Positions 16,954 through 23,220 of a stretch of 24,321 nucleotides of DNA are shown one piece after another. This DNA is from Bacillota bacterium (GTDB lineage: Bacteria > Bacillota > Clostridia > Acetivibrionales > DSM-1351). The translations under genes and the position numbers were made by a program. The notes beneath the pieces were generated by a model. That model searched no databases, was not told the origin of the DNA, and saw only the letters and a program-made list of their open reading frames with translations. The number at the start of each line of letters is the position of its first letter. The stretch's first letter is position 1. The stretch covers positions 1 through 24,321 of the forward strand of contig JAEWST010000161.1 in the NCBI GenBank assembly GCA_023398105.1, in the 5' to 3' direction.

Positions 16954-16983
16954 TTGAATATATACTAAAAAATTTATTATACT
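16954..16983 (+). promoter_or_regulatory. Candidate promoter of the M16-lgt-rodA run
   Basis: TTGAAT (16954-16959), 18-nt spacer, TATACT (16978-16983). A TTGACA at 16944-16949 is a better -35 but pairs only with TAAAAA at 16 nt. The perfect 12-bp palindrome TATACATGTATA (17006-17017), about 20 bp downstream, is a possible operator. The region is very AT-rich, so false matches are likely. Confidence 0.35.
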
Positions 16984-17077
16984 ATATATGAATACTTTTT
17001 ATACATATACATGTATAATTATAGTAATGTTAGGTAGAATTAAAGATTTTAGATATAAATTCTAAAATTACCAACAT

Positions 17078-17097
17078 ACCTCTTTTAAAGCAGAGGT
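17078..17097 (+). repeat. E-family hairpin, copy 1
   Basis: ACCTCT (17078-17083), loop TTTAAAGC, AGAGGT (17092-17097). The downstream sequence TTCTCCACCGTAGTTCTTAC, then CATGATTTTTAT, resembles that following copy 2 at 18677. It ends directly at the start of A/B element copy B. Confidence 0.55.
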
Positions 17098-17127
17098 TCT
17101 CCACCGTAGTTCTTACCATGATTTTTA

Positions 17128-17257
17128 TTATAACGAGGCAAGAAAATGTCCCCCACTTCTATAAGTGGAGGGTGCCACTTTTGTTATCAGGCGGTGAGAA
17201 TATCTCCCGCCTCGATGAAACGCCGCTGATGTAATGAAATTTTTCTAGGCGTTATAA
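17128..17257 (+). repeat. A/B-family structured element, copy B
   Basis: Perfect 8-bp ends TTATAACG (17128-17135) and CGTTATAA (17250-17257). The core AACGAGGCAAGAAAATGTCC is identical to copy A. A copy-specific stretch then forms CCACTT/AAGTGG (17153-17168) and AGGCGG/CCGCCT hairpins (about 17190-17212, with GAGA/TCTC inside). The shared GCCGCTGATGTAATGA block follows, and AACGCC pairs with GGCGTT at the 3' end. GAGGC/GCCTC and AGGCGG/CCGCCT use the same bases, so alternative folds exist. It lies 59 bp before the first M16 gene; the terminal TATAAT could also act as a -10 box. Confidence 0.7.
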
Positions 17258-17316
17258 TGGGGCGTGGAGTTTAATGTGATACTTAATAACAATTATGATT
17301 TATTTGGGAGGTAGGT

Positions 17317-18618
17317 ATGACAAATACGAATTATTCAGAAGAAAAGTTAAATAAGATTGCAGAAATTAATGAGATAAGAGTTTTCAACATAAAGACAAAT
17401 AAGTTTAAGACTAATACAATTAATATTTTTTTTCAAGATGATTTAAATATTAATTCTGTTTCACTTAATGCTCTTTTTCCTTCGATTTTAAGAAGAGGCT
17501 GTAAGGGTCATCCAACAACAAAGGAAATTAATTTATACTTGGAAGAGCTTTATGGTGCGGTGTTTGATTGCGATATTGTAAAAAAAGGTGAGAAGCAGAT
17601 TATTCAATTTTACTTTGAATATATATCTGACAAATACACTTTAAAAGGTAATAGCAACTTTGAAAAGGCTTTTGAATTTCTTATAAATATAATCTTTAAT
17701 CCTGTTTTACAAGATGGAGTATTTATTGAGCAATATGTAGAACTGGAAAAAAGCAATTTGAAAATTCTTATTGAAGGGAGAACTAACGACAAGGTTCAAT
17801 ATGCACAAGAAAGATGCCGTGAATTAATGTGCAAGGATGAACCATTTGGACTATACGAATACGGTTCGGTAGAACAAATTGAGAGTATAACTTCAGCTGA
17901 TTTATATAAGCACTATAAAGAAAAAGTCAGCTCTCTGCCAATAGATATTTTTATAACAGGAGAACTTAATGATAGAGATATAGAAATAATGAAGGGTAGC
18001 TTAAAAAATATAAAAAGAACTGCTCAGAAGGCACTAAGCACTAGTATTGTTAAGAAATTTGTTGATAAGGTCAGCTATTTTGAAGACAAAATGGACGTTA
18101 ATCAAGGAAAACTTTCATTAGGCTTCAGAACTAATATAACAGCTAAAGAGGATGAGTACTACTCTTTATTAGTCTATAATGGCATACTAGGCGGAGGCAT
18201 GCACTCAAAGCTGTTCCAGAATGTCAGAGAAAAGGCTGGTTTGGCTTATTTTGTATTTGCTAGCTTAGAAAAGTTTAAAGGCTTAATGGTTATTGAAAGT
18301 GGTATAGATATAAAAGAAAGAGATCATGCAAAAGAACTTATTCTTAAGCAGCTAGATGATATTCAGGCGAGAAAGATATCTGATTATGAGTTAAATGCTA
18401 CAATTAAGTCTATAGAAACGGGTATTCACTCACTCAAGGACAGTCAGTTACAAATTGTAGACTTTTATTTAAGTCAGTTGATAGCAGGAACCCATGATAC
18501 AATGGAAGATGTGATTGAAAAGACAAAAGGTGTAACAAAACAGGATGTAGTCAAGGTTTCAAAAAAGATTCTGCTGGATACTGAATATTTTCTTACAGCT
18601 AAAGAACTCGAAAAATAA
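17317..18618 (+). CDS. ymfF: M16-family peptidase homologue without the zinc site (YmfF-like)
   Basis: The 433-aa protein has the two-lobe M16B layout, but the region that should carry HXXEH reads NALFPSILRRGCKGHPTTKE, so the zinc ligands are missing. It keeps the C-lobe substrate-holding motif GGGMHSKLFQNVREKAGLAYFV (about 295-315). This is the inactive partner of an M16 heterodimer; the active partner follows at 18737. Such pairs are annotated in Firmicutes as YmfF/YmfH and have been linked to EF-P modification in Bacillus; the role here is inferred. SD GGGAGG lies 5 nt before ATG 17317. Its last codons (Leu-Glu-Lys-stop) come from a C-family repeat. Confidence 0.88.
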   Translation: MTNTNYSEEKLNKIAEINEIRVFNIKTNKFKTNTINIFFQDDLNINSVSLNALFPSILRRGCKGHPTTKEINLYLEELYGAVFDCDIVKKGEKQIIQFYFEYISDKYTLKGNSNFEKAFEFLINIIFNPVLQDGVFIEQYVELEKSNLKILIEGRTNDKVQYAQERCRELMCKDEPFGLYEYGSVEQIESITSADLYKHYKEKVSSLPIDIFITGELNDRDIEIMKGSLKNIKRTAQKALSTSIVKKFVDKVSYFEDKMDVNQGKLSLGFRTNITAKEDEYYSLLVYNGILGGGMHSKLFQNVREKAGLAYFVFASLEKFKGLMVIESGIDIKERDHAKELILKQLDDIQARKISDYELNATIKSIETGIHSLKDSQLQIVDFYLSQLIAGTHDTMEDVIEKTKGVTKQDVVKVSKKILLDTEYFLTAKELEK

Positions 18619-18647
18619 CTTTGTACGAACATGGTGCATTTTCGAAC
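18605..18647 (+). repeat. C-family hairpin repeat, copy 2, supplying the YmfF-like C-terminus
   Basis: AACTCGAAAAATAAC, then TTTGTACGAACATGGTGCA, then TTTTCGAAC. TCGAAAA pairs with TTTTCGA (7 bp). The gene stop TAA (18616-18618) lies inside the repeat. Confidence 0.7.
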
Positions 18648-18654
18648 ATCAAAA

Positions 18655-18682
18655 TGAGGCGAACCTCAACGAAGCAGAGGTT
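18655..18682 (+). repeat. E-family hairpin copy 2 with a competing upstream hairpin
   Basis: AACCTC (18662-18667) pairs with GAGGTT (18677-18682) around AACGAAGCA. The same CCTC also pairs with TGAGG (18655-18659) as TGAGG-CGAA-CCTCA. The two hairpins exclude each other. It lies in the 118-bp gap between the two M16 genes. Confidence 0.5.
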
Positions 18683-18711
18683 TTCTACTTAAGTCTTTAC
18701 CAAATTTTTAT

Positions 18712-18731
18712 GCCCAAAGGGGCGTGGGAGG
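18712..18731 (+). promoter_or_regulatory. Mini-hairpin plus SD in front of the second M16 gene
   Basis: GCCC (18712-18715), loop AAAG, GGGC (18720-18723), then GT and GGGAGG (18726-18731), 5 nt before the ATG. Same layout as at 5250 and 20207. Confidence 0.45.
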
Positions 18732-18736
18732 TTATT

Positions 18737-20026
18737 ATGAAATTTGAAACAATTGAGTATAACAAATATGATGAAAAATTATATAAATATGAGCACAGCA
18801 GTGGATTAAAATGCATTGTAGTTCCCAAGAAAGGTTATAGTAAAAAATATGCTACCTTCTCAACTCAATATGGCTCAGTGGACAATGAATTTATTATTCC
18901 AGGTGAAAAGACTAAAACAAAAGTACCTGATGGAATTGCTCATTTTTTAGAGCATAAGCTTTTTGAACAAAAAGATGGAAGTGTTATGGATAAGTTTGCG
19001 GAATTAGGATCAAGACCAAATGCTTATACAAGCTTTAATCAGACTGTGTATCTTTTTTCTTGTACAGATTTATTCAAAGAAAATTTTGATTTGCTTTTGA
19101 ATTTTGTACAAAATCCATACATTACAGAGGAAAGCGTTGAGAGAGAAAAGGGTATAATTGGACAGGAAATAAACATGTACCGTGATAACCCTGGTTGGAG
19201 GGTTTCTTTCAATTTATTAGAAGCTTTGTATGAAAAACACCCAGTTAAGCTAGATATAGCAGGCTCTATTGATAGCATAAGTGAAATTACTAAAGAAACA
19301 CTATATAAATGCTATGAGACGTTTTATCACCCATCAAATATGGTGGTAACAGTAGTAGGAGATGTGGATCATAATCAGGTATTTGAGCAGATAGAAAAGA
19401 ATATCCAATCTGCAAAAAAAGTTTCCGAGATAAAAAGAATATATCCTGTTGAAGGGGATGGTCTCAACAAAAAATATGTGGAGCAGATAATGCCTGTCTC
19501 TACACCTTTATTTTATATTGGCTTTAAGGATAATAATTTCAACCTTCAGGGGACAGAAATATTGAAATATACTGTAGCAGTAAAGCTATTATTAGCAATG
19601 CTAATTGGTAGAAGCTCAGAATTATACTCAAAGCTTTATGATAAGGGACTTATAAATTCTACCTTTGAAACAGATTTTTCTTTAGAAAAAAGCTATGCAT
19701 ATTCTATGTTGGGCGGAGAGTCTGTTAATCCTGAGGCGGTCAGGGATTTATTAATTAAAGAAATAAGAAGCTTACAGGATAAGGGGCTTGAACCACATGT
19801 TTTTGAAAGACTTCAAAAGGCTTCAAAAGGCAGGTTTTTAAGACAGATGAATTCTGTAGAAAGTATATCTAGAACTTTCATAAATTTGTATTTTAAGGGC
19901 GTAACAATGTTTGATTATTTTAATGTTTATGATACAATAAGCTTTGATTATATTACAGATGTGTTTTACAAGCATTTTGATATTGAAAAAATGGCACTTT
20001 CTGTTGTAAAAAGCTCGAAAACATAA
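18737..20026 (+). CDS. ymfH: Zinc-dependent M16-family peptidase (YmfH-like)
   Basis: The 429-aa protein has the inverted zinc motif HFLEH (69-73), followed by SRPNAYTSFNQTVYLF and the downstream acidic segment EREKGIIGQEINMY (135-148) that carries the third ligand. The C-lobe substrate-holding R/Y motif of M16 enzymes is not clear here (GRSSELYSKLYDKGLINSTF), the mirror image of the upstream homologue, so together the two would make one complete peptidase. ATG 18737 has GGGAGG 5 nt upstream; ATG 18710 would start in the mini-hairpin. Its last codons (Ser-Ser-Lys-Thr-stop) lie in a C-family hairpin. Confidence 0.9.
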   Translation: MKFETIEYNKYDEKLYKYEHSSGLKCIVVPKKGYSKKYATFSTQYGSVDNEFIIPGEKTKTKVPDGIAHFLEHKLFEQKDGSVMDKFAELGSRPNAYTSFNQTVYLFSCTDLFKENFDLLLNFVQNPYITEESVEREKGIIGQEINMYRDNPGWRVSFNLLEALYEKHPVKLDIAGSIDSISEITKETLYKCYETFYHPSNMVVTVVGDVDHNQVFEQIEKNIQSAKKVSEIKRIYPVEGDGLNKKYVEQIMPVSTPLFYIGFKDNNFNLQGTEILKYTVAVKLLLAMLIGRSSELYSKLYDKGLINSTFETDFSLEKSYAYSMLGGESVNPEAVRDLLIKEIRSLQDKGLEPHVFERLQKASKGRFLRQMNSVESISRTFINLYFKGVTMFDYFNVYDTISFDYITDVFYKHFDIEKMALSVVKSSKT

Positions 20027-20055
20027 TTTGTGCTAACATTGTGCGTTTTCGAGCT
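20012..20055 (+). repeat. C-family hairpin repeat, copy 3 (perfect 11-bp stem)
   Basis: AGCTCGAAAAC (20012-20022) and GTTTTCGAGCT (20045-20055) are exact complements around a 22-nt loop containing TTTGTGCTAACATTGTGC. The stop codon of the second M16 gene (20024-20026) is in the loop. Confidence 0.8.
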
Positions 20056-20057
20056 GA

Positions 20058-20079
20058 GAAAACCCGCAAGCGGCTTTTC
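20058..20079 (+). terminator. Possible weak hairpin terminator after the second M16 gene
   Basis: GAAAA-C-CCGC-AA-GCGG-C-TTTTC: a 9-bp stem with one C/C mismatch, but no real T-run follows, so termination would be weak. It may be only another small palindrome. Confidence 0.3.
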
Positions 20080-20107
20080 AATCAATATTTGAGGGGCTAG
20101 AATATAG

Positions 20108-20159
20108 TTTGGGAGGAGCTCGAAAGGATAGTTAGTGCAAACATGGTGCATTTCGAACT
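20108..20159 (+). repeat. C-family hairpin repeat, copy 4, directly after an orphan SD-like TTTGGGAGG
   Basis: AGCTCGAAA (20117-20125) and TTTCGAACT (20151-20159) pair with one mismatch around GTTAGTGCAAACATGGTGCA. The preceding TTTGGGAGG (20108-20116) resembles the lgt ribosome binding site (CTTGGGAGG) but has no gene behind it. Confidence 0.6.
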
Positions 20160-20165
20160 GTTTTA

Positions 20166-20186
20166 GGTGTCAGCTCTGCTGATATC
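20166..20186 (+). other. Hairpin in the lgt leader (9 bp with two G-U pairs)
   Basis: GGTGTCAGC-TCT-GCTGATATC forms an RNA stem of 9 pairs including two G-U wobbles, so it is stronger as sense RNA than as DNA. No T-run follows. Confidence 0.35.
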
Positions 20187-20206
20187 CTACATATATATAG
20201 TTTTGT

Positions 20207-20227
20207 GCCTAAATAGGGCTTGGGAGG
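20207..20227 (+). promoter_or_regulatory. Mini-hairpin plus SD in front of lgt
   Basis: GCCT (20207-20210), loop AAATA, GGGC (20216-20219, one G-U pair), then GGGAGG (20222-20227), 5 nt before ATG 20233. Confidence 0.45.
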
Positions 20228-20232
20228 TTAGT

Positions 20233-21294
20233 ATGAAGGAGAGTATTCTTGTAAGTTTTCCAAATATGGATTTAGACTTTAATATTTCAAGTGAGGCTTT
20301 TAGAATTTTTAATATGCCAATATATTGGTATGGGATTATTATAGCTTTTGCATTTTTTGTATGTGTAATTTGGGCTATGAAAGATTCAAAAAAATTTGAT
20401 TTAGTACCTGATACGGTAATTGATTTAATGCTGTTTGCTGCACCAGCAGCAATAATTTGTGCTCGAATATACTATGTGATATTTAGCTGGGAGAACTACA
20501 GCTCTAATTTAAAGGAGATTTTTAACACTAGAAATGGTGGTCTTGCAATATATGGAGGTATAATTGGTGCAGTTATTACGGCTTATTTTGTTGCACGATA
20601 TAAAAAAATACCTACTTTTAAATTTTTTGATTTTGCAATTCCATATGTGGCACTCGGACAGGCAATAGGACGTTGGGGAAACTTTTTTAATCAAGAGGCT
20701 TTTGGTACAAATACGTCACTTCCATGGGGAATGACCAGCTCTGTCACAAAAGCTTATTTACAAAACAATATGGATCAATTGCAGCAAAAGCATGGAATAA
20801 CAGTAAATCCAGATTTGCCTGTTCATCCTACCTTTTTGTATGAATCAATTTTAAATTTTGCTGTATTTGCTTTCTTAATGTGGATGAGAAGAAAGAAAAA
20901 GTTTGATGGAGAGGTTTTTTGCTTTTACTTTTTAACATATTCTCTGGGACGAGCATTTATTGAAGGACTTAGAACAGATAGTTTAATGCTTGGGAATTTA
21001 AGAGTATCACAGCTTTTATCAGTTTTACTTGTAATTGTATTTGGTATTTATATTGTTTATAAGAGAATAAAATTGAAAAATGATAGCCTTGAACTAGACT
21101 ATTCAGGGCAAAGTGCATATGCTAATATACTTAAGGCAATTGAAGCAGAAGATAACCTAGAAGGACAAGAAAAAATAAGTAGTGCAGTTAAAAATGAACA
21201 TAATGAGGTTGATGGGGAATTGGACATAGTTTGTGATGTTAATGAAGATACAGAGCAATCTATTGAAAGTCAAAATAAAGAACACAAGGAATGA
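20233..21294 (+). CDS. lgt: Prolipoprotein diacylglyceryl transferase with an acidic C-terminal tail
   Basis: Lgt transfers diacylglycerol from phosphatidylglycerol to the lipobox cysteine of preprolipoproteins in the membrane. The 353-aa protein has MPIYWYG near the N-terminus, GGLAIYGGIIGA (102-113), the Lgt signature GQAIGRWGNFFNQE (Arg147 and Asn150 correspond to E. coli Arg143 and Asn146) and HPTFLYES. Tyr107 stands where E. coli has His103, a variation I believe is common in Gram-positives. After the last helix a charged, acidic tail of roughly 60 residues (from about 290) is extra relative to the core enzyme. ATG 20233 has GGGAGG 5 nt upstream. rodA follows after 29 bp. Confidence 0.95.
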   Translation: MKESILVSFPNMDLDFNISSEAFRIFNMPIYWYGIIIAFAFFVCVIWAMKDSKKFDLVPDTVIDLMLFAAPAAIICARIYYVIFSWENYSSNLKEIFNTRNGGLAIYGGIIGAVITAYFVARYKKIPTFKFFDFAIPYVALGQAIGRWGNFFNQEAFGTNTSLPWGMTSSVTKAYLQNNMDQLQQKHGITVNPDLPVHPTFLYESILNFAVFAFLMWMRRKKKFDGEVFCFYFLTYSLGRAFIEGLRTDSLMLGNLRVSQLLSVLLVIVFGIYIVYKRIKLKNDSLELDYSGQSAYANILKAIEAEDNLEGQEKISSAVKNEHNEVDGELDIVCDVNEDTEQSIESQNKEHKE

Positions 21295-21323
21295 TAAATT
21301 TTAGTATTTAGGAACGGTGAGAA

Positions 21324-22451
21324 ATGTATTTTGTTGAGAAGCTGAAACCCCAAAACCCATATAAAAGATTTGATTATTTACTTTTTTTTGTAGTGCTGAT
21401 ATTATCTGTTATAGGGCTTTTTGTTTTAAACAGTGCTGCTAGTGATAAACCCAGTATATTAAAGTCTCAAGTGCTAGCTTTTATTATGGGTATAGCTTTA
21501 TGCTTGATTCTAAGTGCAATCGACTATAAAAATCTCAAATTTCTAAGCTTATTATTTTTCTTTGGTGCAATGGGACTAATGGCTGTAACATTGCTTATTG
21601 GAAGTGGTGAGGAACTTGGTAATAAAAATTGGATTATAATAGCAGGTATGAGTGTTCAGCCTTCAGAATTTGCAAAAATTGCATATATTATCTTAGCCTC
21701 AGTTTTTTTGGAGAGAATAAAGGATAGTCAGGAAAAAAATAAGTCGGATATTATTAAGTTTATTGTTTATTCATGTATAGCTATTGGTTTTGTCCTTTTG
21801 CAAAAAGATTTGGGAACAGCTCTGGTATTTGTCTTTATATTTCTTATTTTTATTTTTATCGTAGGAATACCATATAGATACATATTTATACTGTGTGGAT
21901 GCTTGTCACTTTCACTGCCGTTTATATGGGTTTATGTTCTAAATGATAAGAGAAAGGAAAGAATTTTATCATTTATTTCTCCTGAGAGAGATCCGTTAGG
22001 TGCTGGTTATCATGTTAGTATGTCAAAAATGGCAATTGGATCTGGGCAATTATTTGGTCAAGGATATGGAAAGGGTATTCAGACTCAGAGTGGCAGTGTT
22101 CCCGTAAACGAGTCGGATTTTATATTTTCCGTGGCTGGCGAGGAGCTTGGGTTTATTGGCGGAATGACAATAATAATATTGGGATTGTTTATTATACTAA
22201 GATGTATTCATATTGCTAAAAATGCAGGAGACACTTATGGCTCTTTTTTAGTAATTGGAATTACAGCAATGATTTCATTTAATTTTATAGAAAATATCGG
22301 TATGAGTATTGGAATATTGCCAGTAACAGGATTGCCTCTACCTTTTGTAAGTCAAGGAGGTACGGCAATGTTAGCATATTTTATTGCGATTGGAATTGTG
22401 CTAAGTGTATCTATCAGATCGAAAAAAAGCGGCTTTAGTTCAACGCAATAG
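21324..22451 (+). CDS. rodA: SEDS-family peptidoglycan glycosyltransferase RodA
   Basis: RodA polymerises lipid II into glycan strands during cell elongation, with a class B penicillin-binding protein. The 375-aa multi-pass protein has the family motifs in order: GNKNWIIIAGMSVQPSEFAKI, LQKDLGTALV, the catalytic-loop segment NESDFIFSVAGEELGF and the signature NIGMSIGILPVTGLPLPFVSQGG. About ten membrane helices are expected. RodA is preferred over FtsW because of short cytoplasmic ends and absence of the FtsW-cluster neighbours, but SEDS members are hard to separate by eye. A strong terminator follows (22505-22540), ending the run. Confidence 0.9.
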   Translation: MYFVEKLKPQNPYKRFDYLLFFVVLILSVIGLFVLNSAASDKPSILKSQVLAFIMGIALCLILSAIDYKNLKFLSLLFFFGAMGLMAVTLLIGSGEELGNKNWIIIAGMSVQPSEFAKIAYIILASVFLERIKDSQEKNKSDIIKFIVYSCIAIGFVLLQKDLGTALVFVFIFLIFIFIVGIPYRYIFILCGCLSLSLPFIWVYVLNDKRKERILSFISPERDPLGAGYHVSMSKMAIGSGQLFGQGYGKGIQTQSGSVPVNESDFIFSVAGEELGFIGGMTIIILGLFIILRCIHIAKNAGDTYGSFLVIGITAMISFNFIENIGMSIGILPVTGLPLPFVSQGGTAMLAYFIAIGIVLSVSIRSKKSGFSSTQ

Positions 22452-22504
22452 CAAATAGAGTTATTAAACAAATACCAAACCAATACTAGTGCTTTTGGAC
22501 TATT

Positions 22505-22540
22505 AAAGACAGGATATTATTCCTGTCTTTATTTTTTTAT
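22505..22540 (+). terminator. Rho-independent terminator after rodA
   Basis: AAAGACAGGA (22505-22514) and TCCTGTCTTT (22521-22530) form a perfect 10-bp stem with a 6-nt loop TATTAT, followed by ATTTTTTTATT. It separates the M16-lgt-rodA run from the mraZ operon. Confidence 0.92.
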
Positions 22541-22561
22541 TAATGAATTATATAAAAACTC

Positions 22562-22590
22562 TTGTAATATTTATGTTTTTGAAATAAAAT
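22562..22590 (+). promoter_or_regulatory. Candidate sigma-A promoter of mraZ-rsmH
   Basis: TTGTAA (22562-22567), 17-nt spacer, TAAAAT (22585-22590). It lies between the rodA terminator and the AAGTGG repeats, exactly where a dcw-cluster promoter is expected. Confidence 0.6.
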
Positions 22591-22598
22591 ATCCTTAT

Positions 22599-22641
22599 AA
22601 GTGGTAAGAAGTGGTGGAAAGTGGAGGGATTTGCTAAGTGA
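22599..22641 (+). promoter_or_regulatory. MraZ-type operator: AAGTGG direct repeats at 10-bp spacing
   Basis: AAGTGG occurs at 22599-22604, 22609-22614 and 22619-22624, exactly one helical turn apart, with a looser AAGTGA at 22636-22641. MraZ is known to bind direct repeats spaced like this upstream of its own gene and repress the cluster. The position just after the candidate promoter fits autoregulation. Confidence 0.75.
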
Positions 22642-22653
22642 GGGGTGTACAAT

Positions 22654-23085
22654 TTGTTTTATGGTGAGTATCAACATACAGTTGACCCAAAAGGTAGAGC
22701 AATCGTACCCTCAAAATTTCGAGAGGGCTTGGGAGACAAGTTCATAATAACAAAAGGACTTGACTGTTGCTTATTTGCATACTCATTAGAAGAGTGGACA
22801 AGTCTTGAAAACAAACTAAAAACACTTCCATTTACAGATAAGGATGTACGTGCTTTTATTAGATTTTTCTTTTCTGGTGCAGCCGAGTGCGAGTTGGATA
22901 AACAGGGAAGAATTCTTATACCACAAAATTTACGTGAATATGCATCACTTGAAAAGGACATAGCTATAATTGGTGTTTCTTCAAGGGTTGAGATATGGGA
23001 TAAGACAAATTGGCAAAATTATAATAGCGATGATAATATAAGTGCTGATAAAATTGCAGAAAAAATGGCTATGCTAGGTATATAG
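22654..23085 (+). CDS. mraZ: Transcriptional regulator MraZ
   Basis: MraZ is an AbrB-like DNA-binding protein that forms rings and regulates the division and cell-wall cluster. The protein has two tandem MraZ/AbrB repeats: GEYQHTVDPKGRAIVPSKFRE at the N-terminus and AECELDKQGRILIPQNLREYA in the second half, each with the D-x-K/Q-G-R motif. TTG 22654 is preferred: it gives MFYGEYQH, the family N-terminus, 143 aa like B. subtilis MraZ, and AGGGG (22641-22645) lies 8 nt upstream. The longer GTG start at 22645 would overlap that SD. It is followed by rsmH. Confidence 0.95.
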   Translation: MFYGEYQHTVDPKGRAIVPSKFREGLGDKFIITKGLDCCLFAYSLEEWTSLENKLKTLPFTDKDVRAFIRFFFSGAAECELDKQGRILIPQNLREYASLEKDIAIIGVSSRVEIWDKTNWQNYNSDDNISADKIAEKMAMLGI

Positions 23086-23113
23086 CATAAATGATAATAA
23101 ATTAAGACGTTTG

Positions 23114-23131
23114 CCTCAACGAAGAAAGAGG
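23114..23131 (+). repeat. E-family hairpin, copy 3
   Basis: CCTCAACGAAGAAAGAGG shares CCTCAACGAAG and GAGGTT with copy 2 at 18664; CCTC (23114-23117) pairs with GAGG (23128-23131). It lies between mraZ and rsmH. Confidence 0.45.
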
Positions 23132-23150
23132 TTCTCACAAAGCAGAGTGC

Positions 23151-23177
23151 TCTACACATTATTATTTTTTGTGTAGA
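23151..23177 (+). other. 8-bp inverted repeat in the mraZ-rsmH gap
   Basis: TCTACACA (23151-23158) and TGTGTAGA (23170-23177) are exact complements with a T-rich 11-nt loop. The T-run is in the loop and not after the stem, so it is not a standard terminator; an RNA hairpin upstream of rsmH or a protein site are possible. Confidence 0.4.
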
Positions 23178-23220
23178 AAACGGTTTGGAGGTAAGTAAAG
23201 AGAAAACTTTGAGGTGTATA

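Larger units (their letters stand above)
16572..17316 (+). other. 745-bp gap upstream of the M16 peptidase operon
   Basis: No gene recognised. It contains the start region of the minus-strand small gene, two R-family repeats (16695-16725, 16744-16790), a candidate promoter (16954-16983), a 12-bp palindrome (17006-17017), an E-family hairpin (17078-17097) and A/B element copy B (17128-17257). If the promoter is used, the M16 operon has a leader of more than 300 nt rich in structure. Confidence 0.6.

Noticed and set aside
22645..22653. GTG at 22645 as the mraZ start
   Set aside because: It overlaps the AGGGG ribosome site; TTG 22654 gives the family N-terminus and usual length.
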